Assembly: GCA_018223365.1 (NCBI GenBank)
Contig: JAGTTP010000001.1
Span: forward strand, 310,001 to 374,000
DNA: 64,000 nucleotides
From: Clostridiaceae bacterium Marseille-Q4145
GTDB taxonomy: Bacteria > Bacillota > Clostridia > Lachnospirales > Lachnospiraceae
Direction of reading: 5' to 3'
The translations under genes were made by a program, and so were the position numbers. Position 1 is the first letter of the stretch. Every line of letters begins with the position of its first letter. The notes under the pieces are model-generated. The model was not told the DNA's origin, ran no database searches, and saw only the letters and a program-made list of their open reading frames with translations. Positions 8,030 through 16,893 of the stretch are shown here, one piece after another.

Positions 8030-8362
8030 TTAATGCATTTCTTTTTCTTCTTCTTTGATTTCCCAGTGAATGAGGAAGGTCAATGCTGCACGTAAAGCGA
8101 TAATTCCTGCTACCGTGCCGATCTCTTTCCAGTCCCGGACAATCACCGTTCTTAAGATCTCGCTTCCCAGCTTAAACTCCAGACCCATAGCCAGACCTTT
8201 GGCCAGAGTCAGCTTTGTCTCCGGCGACCGTTTCAGATACAGCCAGAATCCACGGAGGCCAGAGAAAATAATAATTCCCACGCCGATAAATTCAAAGATC
8301 AGAATGGCAATTTCCACCAGATGATCCATGCAAAATTCCAGTACATTCAGAATATCCGCCAT
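8030..8362 (-). CDS. DUF1622 family small membrane protein
   Basis: 110 residues with three hydrophobic segments (about 17-37, 55-70, 83-100) and a charged tail ending EEEKEMH. The pattern RSPETKLTLAKGLAMGLEFKLGSEILRTVIVRDWKEI is typical of the DUF1622 family of unknown function. The reading frame extends upstream to 8536, but that part overlaps the ATPase gene; ATG at 8362 has AGGAGG eight bases upstream and lies one base after the ATPase stop. It is the last gene of a six-gene unit (cbiK to here). Role unknown. Confidence 0.82.
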   Translation of the reverse strand: MADILNVLEFCMDHLVEIAILIFEFIGVGIIIFSGLRGFWLYLKRSPETKLTLAKGLAMGLEFKLGSEILRTVIVRDWKEIGTVAGIIALRAALTFLIHWEIKEEEKEMH

Positions 8363-8363
8363 C

Positions 8364-9719
8364 CTACTGTCCTCCTTCTCTTCTTTCCATCCGGTCACGG
8401 AGAGCATCCATATCATCGAGGATTCCCTGCCGGCCTTCCCGGAATAAGAGTCCTTTATTGTATTTGTAATAGCGGTCGCAGCCATTTTCACTGATAAACC
8501 AGGAACTGTAGGGATTGATCGTAAGCTCCGTGACAAAGACTACCAGCTCCTGTCCCTCTCCGAATGCAGTCTCGCAGAAATCAAAGGCGCATTCCAGATT
8601 TTCCGCAGCTTCCTCCACCATCTGCTCTCTTCTGCTCACCTGAGCTTCAAAATCTGCCCGGATTGCTTCATCCAGTTCCCCTTCCAACGCTTTCTTCGCT
8701 TTCAGCTGCTCATATACCTCTGTGACCTGCTCATCCACAGCCTGTACCTGGGAAAAGATCTCGCCCAGACGGCTGATGAGAAGCCCCACCACACTGAGCC
8801 GCTCATCGAAAGCGGCAAATTTAAGTTTCTCAATGGCGGACGGTTTCCACACGCCTTTTAAGATACCGTCAATCTGGTAATCGGTCTTGTATTTTGCATA
8901 GAGGTCGAGATACGCCGCAAAGTCCTTGGCAATTCTGCCATGCTGGAGATACTGTCCCACCACTTCCTGGTCCACCGGAATATCCAGTGCCTCGTAAACC
9001 TGCAAAATTTCTGAAAGATCCTGCCAGCCTCTGGCCGTCACAAAACGTTTCCCGTCCACAGTCGTCTCGATCTGATAAAAATTGTCCGGTTTAATATCCA
9101 GATACGAAATGATGGCGCCATGAATCTTCTGCTCATAGGCAAATTCTTTCCACACCTGATAGTCTGCCTCTATCTCAATCTTCTTCACACGGTCCAAGGT
9201 AACAATATCGAACTCCCGGACGGATTTGTTATATTCCGGCGGGTTGCCTGCTGCCACAATGATCCATCCTTCCGGCACCTGCTGGTTACCGAAGGTCTTA
9301 CACTGCAGGAACTGAAGCATGGTGGGTGCCAGTGTCTCAGACACGCAGTTGATCTCATCGATAAAGAGGATTCCTTCCTGCTGCCCTGTCTCCTCCATCT
9401 TCTCATAGACCGCGGAAATGATCTCACTCATGGTATATTCCGTCACAGAATGCATCTTTCCCTGATATTCTTTTTCCCTGATAAAAGGAAGGCCAATGGC
9501 ACTCTGGCGGGTATGATGGGTGATGGTGTAGGAAAGAAGAGGCAGTCCGCACTCTTCGGCCACCTGCTCCATAATCTGGGTCTTACCGATACCTGGAGGT
9601 CCCATGAGCAGCACCGGGCGCTGGCGGATCACCGGAATCCGGTACTTTCCGTCCGCTCCCCGCAGGTGGTATGCATCAATGGTATGTTTGATTTCTTCTT
9701 TTGCTCGCTTGATATTCAT
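8364..9719 (-). CDS. MoxR-like AAA+ ATPase
   Basis: 451 residues. Walker A GPPGIGKTQ (about 40-48), Walker B GILFIDEIN (about 116-124), sensor 1 VAAGNPPEYN (155-164) and the arginine region around TLDRVKK place it in the MoxR group, AAA+ proteins that work with VWA-domain partners as chaperones or in complex assembly. The C-terminal 150 residues are helical and Glu-rich. ATG at 9719 overlaps the stop of the VWA gene (ATGA), so the pair is translationally coupled; an upstream in-frame start at 9755 would lie inside that gene. The client of this pair is unknown. Confidence 0.88.
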   Translation of the reverse strand: MNIKRAKEEIKHTIDAYHLRGADGKYRIPVIRQRPVLLMGPPGIGKTQIMEQVAEECGLPLLSYTITHHTRQSAIGLPFIREKEYQGKMHSVTEYTMSEIISAVYEKMEETGQQEGILFIDEINCVSETLAPTMLQFLQCKTFGNQQVPEGWIIVAAGNPPEYNKSVREFDIVTLDRVKKIEIEADYQVWKEFAYEQKIHGAIISYLDIKPDNFYQIETTVDGKRFVTARGWQDLSEILQVYEALDIPVDQEVVGQYLQHGRIAKDFAAYLDLYAKYKTDYQIDGILKGVWKPSAIEKLKFAAFDERLSVVGLLISRLGEIFSQVQAVDEQVTEVYEQLKAKKALEGELDEAIRADFEAQVSRREQMVEEAAENLECAFDFCETAFGEGQELVVFVTELTINPYSSWFISENGCDRYYKYNKGLLFREGRQGILDDMDALRDRMERREGGQ

Positions 9720-11026
9720 AAGTCTTCTTCGTCCAGCATCAGGCGGATTGCCCAAGGCGGAACACTTACCTCCTTATAATCTTCCCTGAATAAAATGAAC
9801 GCCGCATCATAGGGCGGCCTCTTCCGCGGGAAGGTTCCTTTTCCATCGGTGAAATACAATAATCCTTTCAGATTTTTAAATTCACCCTGGTCGATGAGCT
9901 GCTGCACATAGGTGAATGCGGGGCGGAAATCCGTTCCTCCATCTCCATAGAGCTGCAGATGATCCATGTACTGTTTCAGTTCTTCTCCTGTTGTAATCAG
10001 CTGATCTGCACGTACTGCATCATCACATTGCAGAATCCGGATATGTACTTTCCGAAAGAAGCTCTCCGTCTCAGCCAGGATGTGATACGTCTCCTCCAGA
10101 AATTTTCTCACCAGATCGCCGCTGCAGGACATGGATGTGTCAATCACAATGACGAATTCTTCAATTTTATGAGTTTCTTTCCATTCCTGTGGTTCAATAA
10201 GCGGCATATTGCCATACATCCGGAGACCGTAGCTGTAAAATACATAATCAAAAGAATCCGGATCGATCTGCATTTCTTCTTTTAAGACTGCAAATTTCTT
10301 CAGAAACGTCCGGTAATCATAACGCTCCCGGTTCTCCACCGCCAGTTCATCAGACAGGTCTCCGTCCTCTGTTCCCGCTTCTCTTCCGATAGAAAGCTCC
10401 GTCTGCATCCGGTCGCTGACATCCTTCCAGTGCTTCTTAAGCTTTGCCATCAGAGGTGACGGCGGCTTCGGACCTTCCTCCTCCGGCGGAGCCGGCCAGT
10501 ATGTATGGTCATCGATACAGAATTCCTGTACCATCCTTGCCCTCTGCTCCGGACGGTAATCCGCTTTCTTCAGTTCCCGGTAAATGCCTTCTGCCGTCAG
10601 CACTTTCAGAGTTTTCCGCAGTTCGTCATAGACTGCACGCCGGAACGGATGGACGCCCATGCGGATGCTTCGGTGATGCATCCCGTCGATGAGCGCTTCC
10701 ACTGCCATATCACAGGACAGATTCCACAGCTCCCGGTCTTCCGGACAAGGCCGGAACAGATGCCGAAAAATGCAGTGAAACACCATATGAAGATACACCC
10801 GGTTCACCAGCATGGGATTTTCCCGATAGAGATCTGCCAGATAATGGGGTTCGTATGCAATTTTTAATCCGTCCGTGCCAATACGCGGAATGTCTGTGGT
10901 AATCTCCCAGGCAAGGCTTGATAATGCCACATCCAGATATCGCATATTGATATACAGGGCATTTCTGGAGCTCTCCAGAATTTTCCTGCAGATATTTTCA
11001 AACCCGGCCTCGATTTCGTATGCCAT
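9716..11026 (-). CDS. VWA-like / putative metallopeptidase (DUF2201-type) protein
   Basis: 436 residues. The N-terminal half has the metallopeptidase-like helix YLHMVFHCIFRHLF (His at about 80, 84 and 89), as in DUF2201 proteins; the C-terminal part is a VWA-like domain with a complete MIDAS start, DTSMS (about 296-300), and YFTDGKG. It lacks a signal peptide, so it is probably cytoplasmic. Always expected next to a MoxR ATPase, as here (4-base overlap). The metal site may be structural: the pattern is not HExxH. Function is inferred only as the partner of the ATPase. Confidence 0.82.
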   Translation of the reverse strand: MAYEIEAGFENICRKILESSRNALYINMRYLDVALSSLAWEITTDIPRIGTDGLKIAYEPHYLADLYRENPMLVNRVYLHMVFHCIFRHLFRPCPEDRELWNLSCDMAVEALIDGMHHRSIRMGVHPFRRAVYDELRKTLKVLTAEGIYRELKKADYRPEQRARMVQEFCIDDHTYWPAPPEEEGPKPPSPLMAKLKKHWKDVSDRMQTELSIGREAGTEDGDLSDELAVENRERYDYRTFLKKFAVLKEEMQIDPDSFDYVFYSYGLRMYGNMPLIEPQEWKETHKIEEFVIVIDTSMSCSGDLVRKFLEETYHILAETESFFRKVHIRILQCDDAVRADQLITTGEELKQYMDHLQLYGDGGTDFRPAFTYVQQLIDQGEFKNLKGLLYFTDGKGTFPRKRPPYDAAFILFREDYKEVSVPPWAIRLMLDEEDL

Positions 11027-11043
11027 GGCTTACGCCTTTCTGT

Positions 11044-12015
11044 CTACAATTCAAATGTTTTTTTCCGTCTTCCGCTGTGCCGTCTCCGATAGTCCATAAG
11101 AAAACTGCCCACTTCTGCTGCACCGCGCTCTGCCGCATACGATGTGGCAAATGCGGTCAGTTCTTCACTGAGAAGTCCTTGCTCTTCCATCAGGACAAGC
11201 AAATCCGGATCTTCTTTCTGTACTGCACGCTTCACCAGTTCTTTTCCATGATCTGCCAGAAATTTTCTGTACTGTCCTGCTGCCTCTACGGTGAGACTTA
11301 AGGGATATTTCAACCGGTTCAGCGCCAGCTGCAGGCAGGTGTCCGGCAGCTCATTGGCCACGGCATAAGGAAATAATCTGTCATATCCGCCCAGATCCAG
11401 TTTGCGTTCCGGGAAACACTGGCGGTATTTGTAACCGGAGCCATGCCAGTGAGTATCGATAATCCGGGCCGGCGTATTTTCCACGGATTCTTCATAGTAC
11501 TCCGGGAAAGTCAGAGTAAGCGTTGTTCCGTCCGCAAAAAAAAGCGACGCTTCCAGTTCCTGTGTAAACTCTGAGAGGACGTTGTAAACGACTTTGTTTT
11601 CCCATGGAATATTTCGAAAGGTCAGACGGTTCAATCCCTTGCACCACATAAAGGCGCCGCCCTCGATATCTTCCAGTTCTCCCTGCACATGAAGGATTTT
11701 TAATTGCCTGCAAAAATAAAAGGCATAGGTGCCGATTCTTTTCAGATGTCTCGGAAGATAAACTTCTGTTAATAATTCTCCTGCAAGCTCCTGTTCTTCT
11801 CCAGGCAGCTTCTCCTCTTCATGAAGTACGGTCTCCTGAATCTCGTATTTCTTCCACCGGTCTCCCGGATCTGATGAAGAGCAGGCATAGGGAGCCAGTT
11901 CCGTCACTGGACGCCCCATCAGTTCATCCGGGATCACCAGTGTCTGCTCATATCCATAGCAGCGGAGGACGCAGATTCCATTTTCTGTCTCCGCATATTT
12001 CACTCTCAGATACAT
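11044..12015 (-). CDS. Leucine-rich-repeat (BspA-like) cytoplasmic protein
   Basis: 323 residues without a signal peptide. Two or three LRR_5-type units can be read: GYEQTLVIPDELMGRPVTELAPYAC, EVYLPRHLKRIGTYAFYFC and GGAFMWCKGLNRLTF. The C-terminal third is helical, with an ankyrin-like stretch (QKEDPDLLVLMEEQGLLSEEL). ATG at 12015 has AGGAG formed by the end of the regulator gene three bases upstream. Its place between a regulator and the VWA-MoxR pair suggests it is part of that system, possibly a binding or adaptor protein; that is inference. Confidence 0.7.
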   Translation of the reverse strand: MYLRVKYAETENGICVLRCYGYEQTLVIPDELMGRPVTELAPYACSSSDPGDRWKKYEIQETVLHEEEKLPGEEQELAGELLTEVYLPRHLKRIGTYAFYFCRQLKILHVQGELEDIEGGAFMWCKGLNRLTFRNIPWENKVVYNVLSEFTQELEASLFFADGTTLTLTFPEYYEESVENTPARIIDTHWHGSGYKYRQCFPERKLDLGGYDRLFPYAVANELPDTCLQLALNRLKYPLSLTVEAAGQYRKFLADHGKELVKRAVQKEDPDLLVLMEEQGLLSEELTAFATSYAAERGAAEVGSFLMDYRRRHSGRRKKTFEL

Positions 12016-12018
12016 TGT

Positions 12019-13182
12019 TTACTCCTCATACAGCAGTCCCCTGATTTCCCTGTAAAAATCGATGGCAATCAGGAACAGAGCTGAATAGCGGAGGGAACGA
12101 GGATCGTATCCAGTCCGCTCATAAATTCGTTTTAATTTGTACTGCAATGTATTTTTATGCATATGCAACGCCTCGGAAGCCGCTGTAATGGAGCCTTCCG
12201 TCTCATAGAGCACTTCCAGCACACCAATCACCTCTGCCAGCTCCTCATGCCGGTAACCTGGGAACAGCTTCTGTACATATTCCTTTTTGGACAAATCCGA
12301 AATCTCATCCGTAAAAATTTCCAGATTGATCTCATTATAGAAGCGAATGTCTTTTCCATGGGCACGCATGCAGGCTTGCAGTGCTTTGTAGGCCTTTGTA
12401 TAAGAAATATGTGTCATCGTGTAAAGTCTGCAGCGGTCATCAATACCGATGGCAAGGCGGACGCCTGGCTGCTTTTCCGCCGCTTCTTTTAAGTTTTCTG
12501 CCAGATGTTCCAGTTCCCGATCTGCGCGGTTCGCCACCCCGCAGATCAGGCAGGAAGATGATTTCAAATACACACTGTCCTTGTCAAGCCGTTTCAAAAG
12601 ATTTTTAATCCGGTTTTCCGCAGACTCCACACTCCGCATCTCATCCAGAGAATCACTGTAGCATTCCGACACATGGACAGCAATCACCATGATTCTTCTG
12701 GGCAGCGTAATGTCGAGATGCATCCGTTTTCCACGATCCACAAAATTTTTGTTGATCATGACTGTATCACTTAACAGCCATTCACTTAAGAAACGGTTCC
12801 GCAAATTCTCATCCATATCTTTCTGCTCTTTGATGGACAGCTCCTGCATAAGAATCTCCGTCATCTTCCGGGTGATCTGTCCATACTTTGCCACTTCCTG
12901 CACCGGTCCCGTGATTCCCACAACCCCAATGACCTCGCCGCCAATCATAATCGGATAATTGACTCCTTCCAGACTGCCCTCATAGACGTCTTCCGGACGA
13001 ATAACCAGTTCTTCCAGATTCTGCTCAATGATTTTCCGGGCACCCTCATGAATCTGTCCCACACGTTCCTGATCCGTGCTTGCAATAATGATTCCTTCTT
13101 CATTCATCATGTTCACACTCTGGTCAATAACTGTATTCAATTCCTTGACAATTTTCTCAGCATTTGTCCTTGACAGCCGCAT
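12019..13182 (-). CDS. CdaR/PucR-family transcriptional regulator with sugar-diacid recognition domain
   Basis: 387 residues. The N-terminal part (about 1-135) reads like the diacid-recognition domain of CdaR (SVNMMNEEGIIIASTDQERVG, YPIMIGGEVIGVVGITG); the C terminus is the PucR-type helix-turn-helix (GSITAASEALHMHKNTLQYKLKRIYERTG). E. coli CdaR responds to glucarate or glycerate, but no diacid genes are adjacent, so the ligand here is open. It sits 39 bases after cbiK and three bases before the LRR gene, so it is probably co-transcribed with them and may regulate this unit. Confidence 0.87.
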   Translation of the reverse strand: MRLSRTNAEKIVKELNTVIDQSVNMMNEEGIIIASTDQERVGQIHEGARKIIEQNLEELVIRPEDVYEGSLEGVNYPIMIGGEVIGVVGITGPVQEVAKYGQITRKMTEILMQELSIKEQKDMDENLRNRFLSEWLLSDTVMINKNFVDRGKRMHLDITLPRRIMVIAVHVSECYSDSLDEMRSVESAENRIKNLLKRLDKDSVYLKSSSCLICGVANRADRELEHLAENLKEAAEKQPGVRLAIGIDDRCRLYTMTHISYTKAYKALQACMRAHGKDIRFYNEINLEIFTDEISDLSKKEYVQKLFPGYRHEELAEVIGVLEVLYETEGSITAASEALHMHKNTLQYKLKRIYERTGYDPRSLRYSALFLIAIDFYREIRGLLYEE

Positions 13183-13221
13183 AATGCTCTTCTCACTTCC
13201 TGTATATTTCCATTCTGATGA

Positions 13222-14016
13222 TTATGGTTCCAGAAGTTCTGCCTGTCTGGCATGTTCCGCGTAAAGCTTCTGTATTCCTTTGTATTCTCCCAGTCCTTTG
13301 AGAACACAGGTGACTTCATATCCTTCTGCTTCCAAAAGACTCTTCCAGGAGTCTTCTTCTCCACCTGCCATATCATTCATGGCATGGTCCCCTGCTACTA
13401 CCATAAATGGAGCCAGCCGCACTTTCTTCACATCGGATGCCTTCACCAGTCGAAGTACAGATGCAAAAGAAGGATAGGCTTCCACCGTTCCCACATGGAC
13501 ATTTTCATACCCCAGGTCCTTGAACATATAGTCAAGTGCCGCATAGACCGGATTCACATGATGCTCTGTTCCATGTCCCATAAACACCAGTGCTTCCTGC
13601 TCCTCCAGATCTTCCTGTTCCTCCATCACCGCCTCGATTACTTTCCGAAAATCTTCCTCACTGGAAAGCAGGGGTTCTCCTACACTGATCTTTTCGAAAT
13701 GCTCTGAAAATGAGCGGATTTCCTCCATCATCTGTTCATTTTCGATTCCTTTGATCACATGGGTAGGCTGAACCATCACTTCCGTGATCCCATCTGCGAG
13801 CATCCGTGCAAAAGCTTCTTTTACCGTATCAATCTGCATCTGGTCCCGCTGTTTCAGTTTTCGGATAATCATACGGCTGGTCCATGCTCGGTACAGCTGA
13901 CAATCCGGACATGCGGCTGCAAGCTCCCGTTCAATTGCATCAATGGTTTTCTCTCTTGTCTCATTTACACTGGTTCCAAAGCTGACTGCCAGTAATCCTT
14001 TTTTCATATGATTCAT
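13222..14016 (-). CDS. cbiK: Sirohydrochlorin cobaltochelatase (anaerobic type)
   Basis: Inserts cobalt into sirohydrochlorin in the oxygen-independent route to cobalamin. 264 residues, the CbiK length, with two chelatase halves: VSFGTSVNETREKTI and AWTSRMIIRKL near the start, QPTHVIKG, the catalytic-His segment FMGHGTEHH, and AGDHAMNDMAG near the end. There is no signal peptide, so it acts in the cytoplasm. AAGGA lies before ATG 14016. The other cobalamin gene in the window, cbiL, is 48 kb away. It is the first gene of the unit running to DUF1622, an unexpected pairing. Confidence 0.93.
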   Translation of the reverse strand: MNHMKKGLLAVSFGTSVNETREKTIDAIERELAAACPDCQLYRAWTSRMIIRKLKQRDQMQIDTVKEAFARMLADGITEVMVQPTHVIKGIENEQMMEEIRSFSEHFEKISVGEPLLSSEEDFRKVIEAVMEEQEDLEEQEALVFMGHGTEHHVNPVYAALDYMFKDLGYENVHVGTVEAYPSFASVLRLVKASDVKKVRLAPFMVVAGDHAMNDMAGGEEDSWKSLLEAEGYEVTCVLKGLGEYKGIQKLYAEHARQAELLEP

Positions 14017-14063
14017 GAATTTTCCTTCCTGCAGTTACCCGTTTTTCATACATGTCTGTCCCT

Positions 14064-14092
14064 ATTTTATATGGAGAAACCAAAAGATGCAA
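14064..14092 (-). promoter_or_regulatory. Promoter for the cbiK-to-DUF1622 unit
   Basis: Minus strand TTGCAT (14087-14092), 17-base spacer, TAAAAT (14064-14069), 48 bases before cbiK. Confidence 0.55.
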
Positions 14093-14172
14093 CACCCGTT
14101 TTGGACACACAAAAAATGAGAAGAAACCGTGATGCACGATCTCTTCCCATCTTTCACATTCATTCTTCGATC

Positions 14173-14535
14173 TTATAAAGCCTTCAGATCTACTTTGTAG
14201 CTCTCGCCACCCTGTCCATCTACCGTATAATAAGCAGCCTGCTCATTTGCATTTACATAGATCTTCAGTTCAGAAGCTTCCAGTCCCTGTGCTTTCACAG
14301 CAGCCTTTACTGCGGACTGAATATCTGCAACTGCAACGCTTAATCCATTCATCTCTACGCATACGCTGGTCTTGCAGGTTTTTCTTGTGGTGGTCTTTGC
14401 AGCAGTTTTAGCAACTTCCTTTACTTCTGCTACTACTTTCTCCTGTGCCTTTACTGCAGTTGCTTTTGCTTCAGCAGCAGCATCTTTTACCGCTTTCACT
14501 GCAGCAGTCTTGGTATGTTTCGCCGGTCTTGCCAT
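14173..14535 (-). CDS. DUF6465 family protein, Ala/Lys-rich N terminus
   Basis: 120 residues. The first 55 are almost only Ala, Lys, Val, Thr and Glu (KAVKDAAAEAKATAVKAQEK...), similar in composition to histone H1 tails or phasin tails. The second half is a compact domain (CVEMNGLSVAVADIQSAVKA, LKIYVNANEQAAYYTVDGQG) that I associate with DUF6465, a family seen mainly in Lachnospiraceae. ATG at 14535 has GGAGG just upstream. Monocistronic. A nucleic-acid or surface-binding role for the basic arm is only a guess. Confidence 0.8.
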   Translation of the reverse strand: MARPAKHTKTAAVKAVKDAAAEAKATAVKAQEKVVAEVKEVAKTAAKTTTRKTCKTSVCVEMNGLSVAVADIQSAVKAAVKAQGLEASELKIYVNANEQAAYYTVDGQGGESYKVDLKAL

Positions 14536-14635
14536 ATTTCATTTCCTCCTCATAACGCTTTATGCCTATATGTATCTCTTTTGTAAGTCTTTAAATTTGT
14601 GTCAAGAGATATTATAGGAAGAAATAACCAATTTG

Positions 14636-15523
14636 TCAACTTTCCCTCCGGTTTTTTCTGTACTGGAGGGGTGTACATCCCATCTTTCGACGAAAAATCC
14701 GGGCATAATAGCCGGGATTGGTAAATCCGCAGTTTCCCGCAATACCGGTTACATCAAGATCCGTATGCCGTAATAATTCCAGACTTCGTTCTACCCGGTA
14801 AGCCAGCAGGTAATCAAATAAGGATTCTTTCATATAACGTTTGAAGAGACGGCAGCTTTCACTTTTACAGAGATGAATCTGATCTGCCAGTTCCTCTAGC
14901 GTTACCTTCTCCCCATAATGTTTCTGCATATATTCCATAAGAGTACGGATGCGTTCGATATCTCTGCCGTTTTCCTCTGGTTCTTCCGGGCAGTCCGCAT
15001 GTTCATATATCCTGAGCCAGATTTCCATCAGTGCAATCTGCATCTGCAGTTCCCGGCTGTCCGGTCCTTCATCCCGCAAATGATGAATCTCTTCCATCCG
15101 TTCCAGAATCTCCCGCTGCCAGGACACATCCGGTGTAAAATGAATGGAGGACAGAGTCGGACTTTGCAGAATTCTTTCCATATATTTACTCTGCATGAGA
15201 CTGGATGTGTAGCCATAGAGAAGGCGCGGATGAAAGGTAATGGATAAATAACTGCAGTCTTCCGCATCGTAATGTCTTCCGGAATGGAGCACGTTGGTAT
15301 TGCAGAAAAGTCCTTCTCCTGCCCTCAGTATGTATTCATTATCATTGACCAGATAGGTCATGTTTCCATCCAGTACAATCGTCAGCTCAATCTCAGGATG
15401 CCAGTGCCAGGGAAATTCTCCCGTATCAAACCAGGAAAGACGCTCATCACTGACCAGCACCGGAAATGCATAATTTCCATGGGCTTTCAGTTCTTTGTGT
15501 TCTTTATCAATATTCAGCCGCAT
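14636..15523 (-). CDS. AraC-family transcriptional regulator, probable galactose regulator
   Basis: About 295 residues: an N-terminal cupin sensor domain (FPWHWHPEIELTIVLDG) and a C-terminal pair of helix-turn-helix motifs ending in the AraC signature (GFTNPGYYARIFRRKMGCTPLQYR). I prefer the ATG at 15523; a TTG three codons earlier (15532) is also open but its ribosome-site spacing is poor. It is divergent from galK-galT with about 150 bases between, so regulation of the galactose genes is likely by position. The effector is not shown by sequence. Confidence 0.88.
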   Translation of the reverse strand: MRLNIDKEHKELKAHGNYAFPVLVSDERLSWFDTGEFPWHWHPEIELTIVLDGNMTYLVNDNEYILRAGEGLFCNTNVLHSGRHYDAEDCSYLSITFHPRLLYGYTSSLMQSKYMERILQSPTLSSIHFTPDVSWQREILERMEEIHHLRDEGPDSRELQMQIALMEIWLRIYEHADCPEEPEENGRDIERIRTLMEYMQKHYGEKVTLEELADQIHLCKSESCRLFKRYMKESLFDYLLAYRVERSLELLRHTDLDVTGIAGNCGFTNPGYYARIFRRKMGCTPLQYRKNRRES

Positions 15524-15561
15524 ATTTCTCAATATCCTTCACTTTTATGCAAATATACTTG

Positions 15562-15590
15562 TTGAATTGTCCTCTGTTTCTCATTATATT
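15562..15590 (+). promoter_or_regulatory. Promoter for galK-galT
   Basis: TTGAAT (15562-15567), 17-base spacer, TATATT (15585-15590), 80 bases before galK and within the region shared with the divergent AraC gene. Confidence 0.6.
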
Positions 15591-15671
15591 GATATTATAA
15601 ACAATGTCAAGATTCCATCCGGGCAGAAGACATACCGGAGGTATCATTCAGCAAAAAGGGGGATATTACTT

Positions 15672-16847
15672 ATGGAATTCACTATGCAGCAGTTACAGGA
15701 CAAATTTGCAGAACTCTACGGCACAGAAGGTGAACCGAAAGCTTATTTTGCACCGGGACGTGTCAATCTGATTGGTGAACATACCGATTACAATGGCGGT
15801 CATGTATTTCCATGCGCACTGACCATCGGAACTTACGGGCTGATCCGTCCGCGCAAGGACCGTACTGTCCGCTTCTACTCCATGAACTTTGACACGATGG
15901 GTGTTGTCACCACTTCTCTTGATGATCTGGTGCCGAACGACGAAGCCGGATGGACGAATTATCCGAAGGGAGTTATGTGGACCTTTGAAAAGAGAGGCTT
16001 CCAGCTTCCGGCAGGTGCTGATATTCTCATCTACGGAGACATTCCGGCAGGCAGCGGACTTTCCTCTTCTGCTTCTCTGGAAGTGCTGACTGGAATTATG
16101 CTGCGTGATACTTTTGGATTCGACATTTCCATGGTGGATCTGGCACTCATCGGACAGTATTCCGAAAATAATTTTAATGGTATGAACTGCGGTATTATGG
16201 ACCAGTTTGCATCCGCCATGGGAAAAAAGGACTGTGCTATTTTCCTGGACACCAATACGCTTCATTATGAATATGCACCGGTAAAACTTCCGGATGCCCG
16301 CATTGTCATCACCAACAGCAAGGTAAAACACAGTCTGGTATCTTCTGCTTACAATGACAGAAGACGGGAAAGTGAGACTGCCCTCAAGGATCTTCAGACC
16401 GTTATGGATATTAAAACACTTGGTGATCTGACCGAGGAGCAGTTTGAAGCCCACAAGGATGCTATCAAGGATCCCATCTGCCAGAAACGGGCAAAACATG
16501 CAGTTTACGAAAACCAGAGAACGATCCATGCAGTAGAAGCACTGAAAGCAAATGATATTGTCACCTTCGGAAAGCTGATCAATGAATCCCATATTTCTCT
16601 GCGTGATGACTATGAAACTTCCTGTGAGGAAACCGATATTCTTGCTGAACTGGCATGGCAGATTCCGGGTGTCTATGGTTCCCGTATCACCGGCGGCGGA
16701 TTCGGCGGATGTACCGTCAGCATTGTGAAAAATGATGCCATTGATACCTTTATCGACAAGGTAGGTACCGCATATAAAGAAAAAACCGGACACACGGCAG
16801 AATTTTATGTAGTAGACATCGGAGACGGTGCCCGTCCACTGAACTAA
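15672..16847 (+). CDS. galK: Galactokinase
   Basis: Phosphorylates alpha-D-galactose to galactose-1-phosphate, first step of the Leloir pathway. 391 residues, normal length. GHMP-kinase motifs are all present: APGRVNLIGEHTDYNGG (sugar signature), PAGSGLSSSASLEV (ATP loop) and RITGGGFGGCTVS (motif 3). The catalytic Asp lies in NCGIMDQFASAMG. ATG at 15672 follows GGGGGA; the open frame upstream to 15495 overlaps the promoter. galT follows 46 bases downstream. Confidence 0.96.
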   Translation: MEFTMQQLQDKFAELYGTEGEPKAYFAPGRVNLIGEHTDYNGGHVFPCALTIGTYGLIRPRKDRTVRFYSMNFDTMGVVTTSLDDLVPNDEAGWTNYPKGVMWTFEKRGFQLPAGADILIYGDIPAGSGLSSSASLEVLTGIMLRDTFGFDISMVDLALIGQYSENNFNGMNCGIMDQFASAMGKKDCAIFLDTNTLHYEYAPVKLPDARIVITNSKVKHSLVSSAYNDRRRESETALKDLQTVMDIKTLGDLTEEQFEAHKDAIKDPICQKRAKHAVYENQRTIHAVEALKANDIVTFGKLINESHISLRDDYETSCEETDILAELAWQIPGVYGSRITGGGFGGCTVSIVKNDAIDTFIDKVGTAYKEKTGHTAEFYVVDIGDGARPLN

Positions 16848-16893
16848 TCCGGCTGACGTATTCATTCAGTCTATGGCAGGAGGAAAAACCATC

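Noticed and set aside
14100..14160. Weak hairpin after DUF6465 (GAAGA/TCTTC)
   Set aside because: Short, with large loop and poor T-run on the minus strand; not called a terminator.
15693..16865. 390-codon frame antisense to galK
   Set aside because: Fully within galK on the other strand; galK has all GHMP motifs, the antisense product none.
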